Origin: HGM05232 sp964646495
GTDB lineage: Bacteria; Bacteroidota; Bacteroidia; Bacteroidales; Muribaculaceae
DNA: 12,610 bases
Reading direction: 5' to 3'
NCBI GenBank assembly: GCA_964646495.1
Contig: CAZYEO010000069.1
Span: 1-12,610, forward strand
This document shows positions 9,301 to 12,610 of the stretch, piece by piece. Numbering within the stretch: position 1 is the first letter of the stretch; every line of letters starts with the position of its first letter. Position numbers and translations under genes: made by a program. The notes below the pieces were generated by a model, which searched no databases, had not been told where the DNA came from, and was given only the letters and a program-made list of their open reading frames with translations.

Positions 9301-9396
9301 TATTGTAAAATATGTTCCCCCCAATAATAAGATGCCTGTAATTAATAATACAAGTATCCTGTTATTCAATGAAAATTGAATTATTTTATTCAGCAT
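6313..9396 (-). CDS. Heavy-metal efflux RND pump (CusA/CzcA family)
   Basis: This 1027-residue inner-membrane pump uses the proton gradient to drive metal ions toward the outer-membrane channel. It has the full RND plan: membrane helix 1 (about 10-30), a first periplasmic loop, a block of helices to about 500, a second loop (about 556-860), and a final helix block. The proton-relay motif of helix 4, GGIAIAIGSLVDDAIVDVEN (393-412), carries Asp404, Asp405, Asp409 and Glu411. TGRAELDEHALGVNVSE (606-622) is typical of heavy-metal RND pumps. By a remembered alignment to E. coli CusA, the copper-binding methionines 573, 623 and 672 correspond to Asn570, Val620 and Ala665, although Met666 is adjacent. 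So the family is certain, but Cu(I)/Ag(I) specificity is not supported; divalent metals are possible. It starts 12 bases after the adaptor gene. Confidence 0.96.
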   Translation of the reverse strand: MLNKIIQFSLNNRILVLLITGILLLGGTYFTINSEIDVFPDLNAPTVVVMTEAPGYATEEIEKLVTFPIETAVNGATDVRRVRSSSATGFSVVQVEFDWGTDIYQARQIVSEKLSTVASQLPNGADTPVLGPQSSILGEMLIIGLTSDSTSMRDLRSLADRTIRPRLLALGGVSQVAVIGGDIKEYQILLDPAKMKHFNVSIKEITDATQNINNNAGGGVLYEYGNEYIIKGNINTTNLADIGAAVIRSDEKGIVLVRDVANVELGSKSPRLGVASEKAKPAVLLTVTKQPNTDTNELTDKILGSLKVMSKTMPKDVHVSTDIFKQSDFINSSISNIQRALFEGAIFVVIILFFFLMNIRTTLISLVALPLSIIVSILTLHLLGYTINTMSLGGIAIAIGSLVDDAIVDVENVYKRLRQNKLLPTDEQESTLKVVFNASKEVRMPIFNSSLIIIASFLPLFFLTGIEGRLLIPLGISFIVALIASTIVALTVTPVLCSYLLNDKKVNETKEPWAARNIKRIYNHGLKWSFNHKTLVLSVTGGLFVGALIIFFSLGRSFLPPFNEGSFTINVSTFPGVSLDESNKIGTEAEKIIMSIPEIKTVARKTGRAELDEHALGVNVSEIEAPYEIIDRPRSEILKELREKLSAIPGTNIEIGQPISHRIDAMLSGSKSQIAIKLFGDDLNQLYRIGSEIKKTVQSTQGVVDANVEQLVARPQLHITPRRGMLAKYGITIGDFSQFINTALSGESVSQVYENGLPYDLTVKLSDNDRNSIDKIRNLMIDSNVGKIPLANVANIKSTDGPNTINRENVSRRILISANVADRDLRGTVNEIQDNIEKSISLPEGYYITYEGQFESEAKASSTLALTSTLALIVVFLLLYHEFRNTSQSLIILLNLPLAMIGGVFIIWVTSDEINIPAIIGFISLLGITTRNGMLLMTRYNHLKEDGMGLMERIYTGSLDRLNPILMTALTSALALIPLAVNGSAPGNEIQSPLAIVILGGLFSATFLNIFVVPIFYYITNRKEILK

Positions 9397-9408
9397 AATA
9401 TTCTTGTA

Positions 9409-10596
9409 TTAATGGTTATGTGAATGACCTTCTGGTACTGCTCCGGAACTTGCAGCTAACTTTATCATCATGACATTTTTAGTCACGACTTCATCTCCAT
9501 CGTTTACACCTGAGAGAATTTCAATATTTTTCCCATCTGATGCTCCTAATTTAACCAATCTTTTATTATAGCCTTCTGCATCAATTTTTACATATACAAA
9601 ATATTCTCCTTGCTCCTCGGTAATAGATTCAATAGGTACGGTAATGACATTTTCTCGTTCTATCCCGATAAGGAATATTTCAACGTATGCACCCGACAGT
9701 ATTTTACCTTTGCTGTCAAATTCAAAATATACAGGTATATATCCAGGAGTGGCATTTGCCATGGCTCCTGTAGATATTCTTTTACCATTTAGTTCTGATA
9801 ATGATAATATCTCATCATTATATGAAGTTCTAAAATTTGCTGTAGTAATTCCACTAAGTTTAGAATATTGATTCTCAGGGAGGTCAGCTCTTAGAGTTAA
9901 TCTCGCATTTTTAGCTATATAAGCAATTGGTGCACCAATTTCCACATACTCCCCATCTTTCACCAATAATTGTGATATAGAACCGGAAATAGGGGCTATA
10001 GCAACATTTCCACTTCCTCTGGACGGACGATAGGCTATTTTAGCCTTTTCATAATTTTCTTTTATGGAATTATATTCGCGCTCGGTAATAATTCTATCTT
10101 TATAAAGCGGAATAACGCGTTCATACTCGCGTTTCGCCGCTTCATATGATATTCGAGCCGCTTCATTTAAATCTCCGCCTGTAATGTTTTTAGCGGAAAT
10201 AGATGCTACTACAGCACCTTTAGAAATAGGAGCACCATTTGTGATTGATTTCGACAAATTAATAATACCGGATGCCGGTGCGGCTACAATTGCTTGATCA
10301 GTTTGTGCAGCAGAAATTTCTCCTGATACTTTAGTTACATCTCTAAATATTGTTGCATTAATTTTAGTAGTTTCAACACCAAATTCTTTGGTTTTTTCTG
10401 GTGTGAATATAATCTCTTCGCTTCCCGATTCTCCCTGCTTTTCTGCTTTTTCTTCATGTGTTTCGCTTTCTCCATGATTATGCCCGGAATGATCTGTTGC
10501 GCTACATGAACTTCTGTTGGGTTGTGAATTACCACAAGCCGATATTATAAATAAAATAAGAGTCAATAACGATATATTGAATAATTTGAGTTTCAT
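9409..10596 (-). CDS. RND efflux periplasmic adaptor, lipoprotein (CusB/CzcB type)
   Basis: This 395-residue membrane-fusion protein links the RND pump to the channel in the periplasm. The signal peptide ends in IISAC, so Cys21 is the likely lipidated residue. Next comes a short metal-ligand-rich stretch (Cys31, His36, His39, His41, His47; DHSGHNHGE), then an acidic Lys/Glu linker. The core has the expected order: a barrel-sandwich half (ASGIINLSKSITNGAPISKGAVVASIS), a helical hairpin (about 142-191), the second lipoyl half (VAIAPISGSISQLLVKDGEYVEIGAPI), a beta-barrel and a membrane-proximal domain (VITVPIESITEEQGEYFVYV). The tail GHSHNH is again His-rich. E. coli CusB uses methionines to hold Cu(I); this His bias fits Zn, Ni, Co or Cu(II) at least as well, which is inference. 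Confidence 0.94.
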   Translation of the reverse strand: MKLKLFNISLLTLILFIISACGNSQPNRSSCSATDHSGHNHGESETHEEKAEKQGESGSEEIIFTPEKTKEFGVETTKINATIFRDVTKVSGEISAAQTDQAIVAAPASGIINLSKSITNGAPISKGAVVASISAKNITGGDLNEAARISYEAAKREYERVIPLYKDRIITEREYNSIKENYEKAKIAYRPSRGSGNVAIAPISGSISQLLVKDGEYVEIGAPIAYIAKNARLTLRADLPENQYSKLSGITTANFRTSYNDEILSLSELNGKRISTGAMANATPGYIPVYFEFDSKGKILSGAYVEIFLIGIERENVITVPIESITEEQGEYFVYVKIDAEGYNKRLVKLGASDGKNIEILSGVNDGDEVVTKNVMMIKLAASSGAVPEGHSHNH

Positions 10597-10635
10597 AAGT
10601 AATTAATTATTATGTAATTAGAATTGAAGACACAC

Positions 10636-10655
10636 ATCCGGTATATACACAGGAT
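10636..10655. promoter_or_regulatory. Imperfect 20-bp dyad in front of the adaptor gene, possible operator
   Basis: ATCCGGTATATACACAGGAT is a two-fold dyad: eight of ten position pairs match, with one further G-T wobble, centred between 10645 and 10646. It lies in the 93-base gap between the first gene of the metal operon and the adaptor gene. It could be a regulator site or an RNA hairpin in the leader. The gap has no TAnnTTTG box on the minus strand. Chance cannot be excluded in AT-rich DNA. Confidence 0.28.
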
Positions 10656-10689
10656 AGCATATCTTAAAATGTATTGATGTAATTATTAC

Positions 10690-11136
10690 TTATAAAGCAG
10701 GAGGCGCCCGCAGTCCAACAGTGTGACTGTGGAGTGATGGCAAGATAACTCTACCGTAAGAATACAATATCGCTGAATTATCAGCTTTTGAAACGGTAGG
10801 TATGATTGTTATTCTTAGTGTATTAAGAAGTATAAAACAGAATTGAAATCCCGAAATGGAATGCTGTTTTACAGTATTTGTATTACTTAATTTCATTCCA
10901 CAATTGCTGTCGTCAGAATTATGGGAATGATTGGATCCTGAACATCCGTGTGAGGCTGTTAAAGGATGATTATCGTTATTCTGCGTATTAATATCAATAT
11001 CACAACAATGATTTGACGACTGAGCAGCATATAAGCATACATTTCCCAAAATATCATGATGATGATATTGGAGAATAGAGGTGAGCATGATAATTAATAT
11101 CACGAAAACCGATACTATTTGCTTGTTTGTGCTCAT
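10690..11136 (-). CDS. Cys/His-rich membrane-anchored protein, first gene of the metal operon
   Basis: This 148-residue protein has one N-terminal hydrophobic segment (about 7-22; anchor or uncut signal) followed by HHH (25-27) and a loop rich in possible metal ligands: Cys34, His43, Cys44, Cys45, His57, His63, Cys65, His70, His72 and Cys79. A second hydrophobic stretch follows (about 97-113, including Cys100), and the protein ends in GLRAPPAL, a short C-terminal signature I associate with small proteins next to metal efflux genes in Bacteroidetes (possibly DUF6769; the number is from memory). With the loop in the periplasm, it might bind or deliver metal to the pump, or sense it; that is inference. 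It is transcribed first in the operon, from a likely promoter at 11159-11192, with 93 bases to the adaptor gene. Confidence 0.85.
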   Translation of the reverse strand: MSTNKQIVSVFVILIIMLTSILQYHHHDILGNVCLYAAQSSNHCCDIDINTQNNDNHPLTASHGCSGSNHSHNSDDSNCGMKLSNTNTVKQHSISGFQFCFILLNTLRITIIPTVSKADNSAILYSYGRVILPSLHSHTVGLRAPPAL

Positions 11137-11158
11137 TTACAATAGAATATCAATTATA

Positions 11159-11192
11159 CAAAGATAGCAAAAACTTACGTTAATCCCTCAAG
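11159..11192 (-). promoter_or_regulatory. Candidate Bacteroidetes promoter of the metal efflux operon
   Basis: Read on the minus strand, TATCTTTG (11159-11166) matches TAnnTTTG and CTTG (11189-11192) is an approximate -33 box with a 22-base spacer, slightly long. The -7 box ends 22 bases before the ATG at 11136. No metal-sensor gene lies nearby and no clear operator dyad overlaps it. A 7-bp inverted repeat (CGTTAAT 11178-11184 with ATTAACG 11214-11220) spans the upstream part; its loop is too long to call it a terminator. Confidence 0.5.
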
Positions 11193-11222
11193 GACACTTT
11201 AGTTTTGAAATAAATTAACGAA

Positions 11223-11651
11223 TTAATCGTTATCGTCAAAATCGAAATCGAAGTCAAAATCATCATCAATCATTGATTCCGTAAATTGAGACATTGCTCG
11301 TCCTTCCTTTTTAGTAGGTCGCCCCAATCCTTTTTGTCGATCAATAAATCCGTTTATTTTCACCATATCCAGTAGCTCCAACTGAGCTGCCGATGTAATA
11401 TTTTTTAGATAATTGGGCACTAATTTAGCTCCAACGCGATTCTGTATTAACCCAACAACTTCAAATGAATATGTAACCGGAGGTTTTCGCACATTAATTA
11501 TTTCCCCCAATTTAATCATTCTCGATGGCTTCACAGTAACATTTCCTATACTTACGCGCCCTTTTTTGCAGGCTTCAGTAGCGATAGTTCGCGTTTTGAA
11601 TATTCGTGTAGCCCACATCCATTTATCTATTCTTACTTCATTGGATGCCAT
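11223..11651 (-). CDS. S4-domain RNA-binding protein, Hsp15 type
   Basis: This 142-residue cytosolic protein has an N-terminal S4 RNA-binding domain starting at VRIDKWMWATRIFKTRT (6-22) with KKGRVSIGN next, the pattern of E. coli Hsp15 (HslR). Hsp15 binds free 50S subunits carrying a stalled peptidyl-tRNA and helps recycle them. The second part includes the family's GLGRPTKKEGR signature near residue 108. The last 14 residues are only Asp, Phe and one Asn (DDDFDFDFDFDDND), a highly acidic low-complexity tail. The gene starts 10 bases after the pth stop, so it is in an operon with pth and rplY, which fits a shared role in handling peptidyl-tRNA on the ribosome. Function is by homology. Confidence 0.92.
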   Translation of the reverse strand: MASNEVRIDKWMWATRIFKTRTIATEACKKGRVSIGNVTVKPSRMIKLGEIINVRKPPVTYSFEVVGLIQNRVGAKLVPNYLKNITSAAQLELLDMVKINGFIDRQKGLGRPTKKEGRAMSQFTESMIDDDFDFDFDFDDND

Positions 11652-11661
11652 TGTATTGCAG

Positions 11662-12225
11662 TTATTTATTATTATAATTTGTCATGGCAAATGATAGACC
11701 TGATAAACAAAATGCTTTTATGGCATCTATGGCTTTTTCAAGGCGTTCAGGCATCAATTTTTCTTGTTCAGGAGTAAATCTACCCAATACATATTCTACT
11801 TGTCTCCCCTGTGGATAATCATTCCCGAGTCCAAAACGAATACGCGGAAATGCATCCGACTTTAGAACCGATGTTATATTCTTCAATCCATTATGTCCGG
11901 CATCACTCCCTTTCCCTTTCATACGTATTGAGCCAAAGGGTAGGGCAAGATCATCTACTACTACAAGAATATTTTCAATTGGGATATTATCTTTAGTCAT
12001 CCAATATCTCACGGCATCACCACTGAGATTCATATATGTGGATGGCTTTAGCAATACCAATGACTGGTTTTTAAGTCGCATATTTGCAACATCACCATAT
12101 CGCTGGGTGCTAAAAGTAATATTGGATGCCTCGGCTAAGGCATCCAATATTCTAAATCCTATGTTGTGGCGGGTATTATGGTATTCATTACCAATATTCC
12201 CCAAACCGACAATGAGGTACTTCAT
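11662..12225 (-). CDS. pth: Peptidyl-tRNA hydrolase
   Basis: This 187-residue enzyme cleaves the ester between peptide and tRNA on peptidyl-tRNAs that fall off the ribosome, so that tRNA can be reused. It is essential in most bacteria. All key residues of the E. coli enzyme are present: Asn10 and His20 in GLGNIGNEYHNTRHNIGF, Asn66 in KPSTYMNLSG, Asp91 in VVVDDLALPFG and Asn112 in GHNGLKN. The sequence FPRIRFGLGND near 127 is also family-typical. Length is normal. It follows rplY by 18 bases and precedes the S4 gene by 10 bases; the rplY-pth pairing is widespread in bacteria. Confidence 0.98.
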   Translation of the reverse strand: MKYLIVGLGNIGNEYHNTRHNIGFRILDALAEASNITFSTQRYGDVANMRLKNQSLVLLKPSTYMNLSGDAVRYWMTKDNIPIENILVVVDDLALPFGSIRMKGKGSDAGHNGLKNITSVLKSDAFPRIRFGLGNDYPQGRQVEYVLGRFTPEQEKLMPERLEKAIDAIKAFCLSGLSFAMTNYNNK

Positions 12226-12243
12226 ATAATTAGAGATTGTCTA

Positions 12244-12610
12244 TTATCCTTTTGCCTGAGCTCCACGAGCAGCACGAGTTAATTGAACTGCACAAACAAC
12301 CGCATTCTTAGCATTTACTAATTCAAGTCCTTCAAAATGAAGATCACCGATTTGAAGAGTTTTACCAAGATCAAGACTATCAACGTTGATAACAACGCGT
12401 TCAGGGATAGCTGTATAGATTGCTTTTACCTTGATTTTCTTCATATTCAATGAAAGCTTACCACCGGCTTTCACACCAATTGCGTGGCCTTCAAGTTTTA
12501 CAGGAACTTCTACTACTACTGGTTTTGTTGCGAAAACTTCCATTAAATCCATGTGAATTACACTGTCGCTCACTGGGTTAAATTGAAGATCCTTAAGAAT
12601 AGCTGTTTTT
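12244..12610 (-). CDS. rplY: Ribosomal protein L25 (Ctc form), C-terminal part
   Basis: L25 binds 5S rRNA in the large ribosomal subunit. Only the last 121 residues are in the window; the frame stays open to the right edge, so the start lies outside. The visible part opens with KTAILKDLQFNPVSDSVIHM followed by DLMEV, the conserved end of the 5S-binding domain, and continues with the beta-rich C-terminal domain of the long (Ctc/TL5) form (VPVKLEGHAIGVKAGGKLS, then IPERVVINVDSLDLGKTLQIGDL). A GTG at 12573 is inside this conserved region and is not the start. The protein ends RAARGAQAKG, a basic tail. It heads the rplY-pth-S4 operon. Confidence 0.95.
   Translation of the reverse strand, partial: KTAILKDLQFNPVSDSVIHMDLMEVFATKPVVVEVPVKLEGHAIGVKAGGKLSLNMKKIKVKAIYTAIPERVVINVDSLDLGKTLQIGDLHFEGLELVNAKNAVVCAVQLTRAARGAQAKG

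Noticed and set aside
5123..11136. Naming the efflux genes cusC, cusA and cusB.
   Set aside because: The pump lacks the CusA methionine triad, so gene symbols that imply copper/silver would overstate the evidence.
12244..12573. L25 starting at the GTG at 12573.
   Set aside because: The residues before it (KTAILKDLQFNP) are conserved L25 sequence and the frame is open to the window edge.
1..12610. tRNA, rRNA, CRISPR array, insertion sequence or prophage genes.
   Set aside because: No cloverleaf-like sequence, regular repeats, transposase or integrase motifs or terminal inverted repeats were seen in the gaps or frames.

Overview
The window looks like a stretch of chromosome from a member of the Bacteroidota, most likely order Bacteroidales. 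The evidence is the AT-rich DNA, starts without clear Shine-Dalgarno sequences, several -7 boxes of the Bacteroidetes type (TAnnTTTG), an rplY-pth-S4 gene order I know from Bacteroides relatives, and several small proteins and lipoproteins of Bacteroidetes-type families. Genus cannot be told from this sequence.

Layout, left to right. (1) 135-2131, minus strand: aguA and aguB, a two-gene operon with a 4-base ATGA overlap, turning agmatine into putrescine by way of N-carbamoylputrescine. (2) 2200-2439, minus: a small acidic protein of unknown function. (3) 2615-5042, plus: a DUF4136-type lipoprotein, a 77-residue orphan protein, and a larger lipoprotein resembling DUF4836, whose start is best placed at 3714. 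(4) 5063-5101: a strong hairpin between converging genes. (5) 5123-11136, minus: a four-gene heavy-metal efflux operon. It is read as a Cys/His-rich membrane protein, the periplasmic adaptor (CusB type), the RND pump (CusA/CzcA type) and the outer-membrane channel (TolC type). (6) 11223-12610, minus: an S4-domain RNA-binding protein (Hsp15 type), peptidyl-tRNA hydrolase and the C-terminal part of ribosomal protein L25, which continues past the right edge.

How the parts work together. The pump, adaptor and channel should form one complex across both membranes that exports metal ions. The leading Cys/His-rich protein and the His-rich ends of the adaptor point to metal handling in the periplasm. 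The pump lacks the methionine triad of E. coli CusA, so copper(I)/silver(I) specificity should not be assumed. The L25-Pth-S4 block is a translation and ribosome-rescue operon. No mobile element, CRISPR array, tRNA or rRNA was seen, and no stretch longer than about 175 bases lacks a gene. I see no clearly undescribed system. The best leads are the metal operon's uncertain substrate, its unstudied first gene, a dyad in front of the adaptor gene, and the small orphan proteins.
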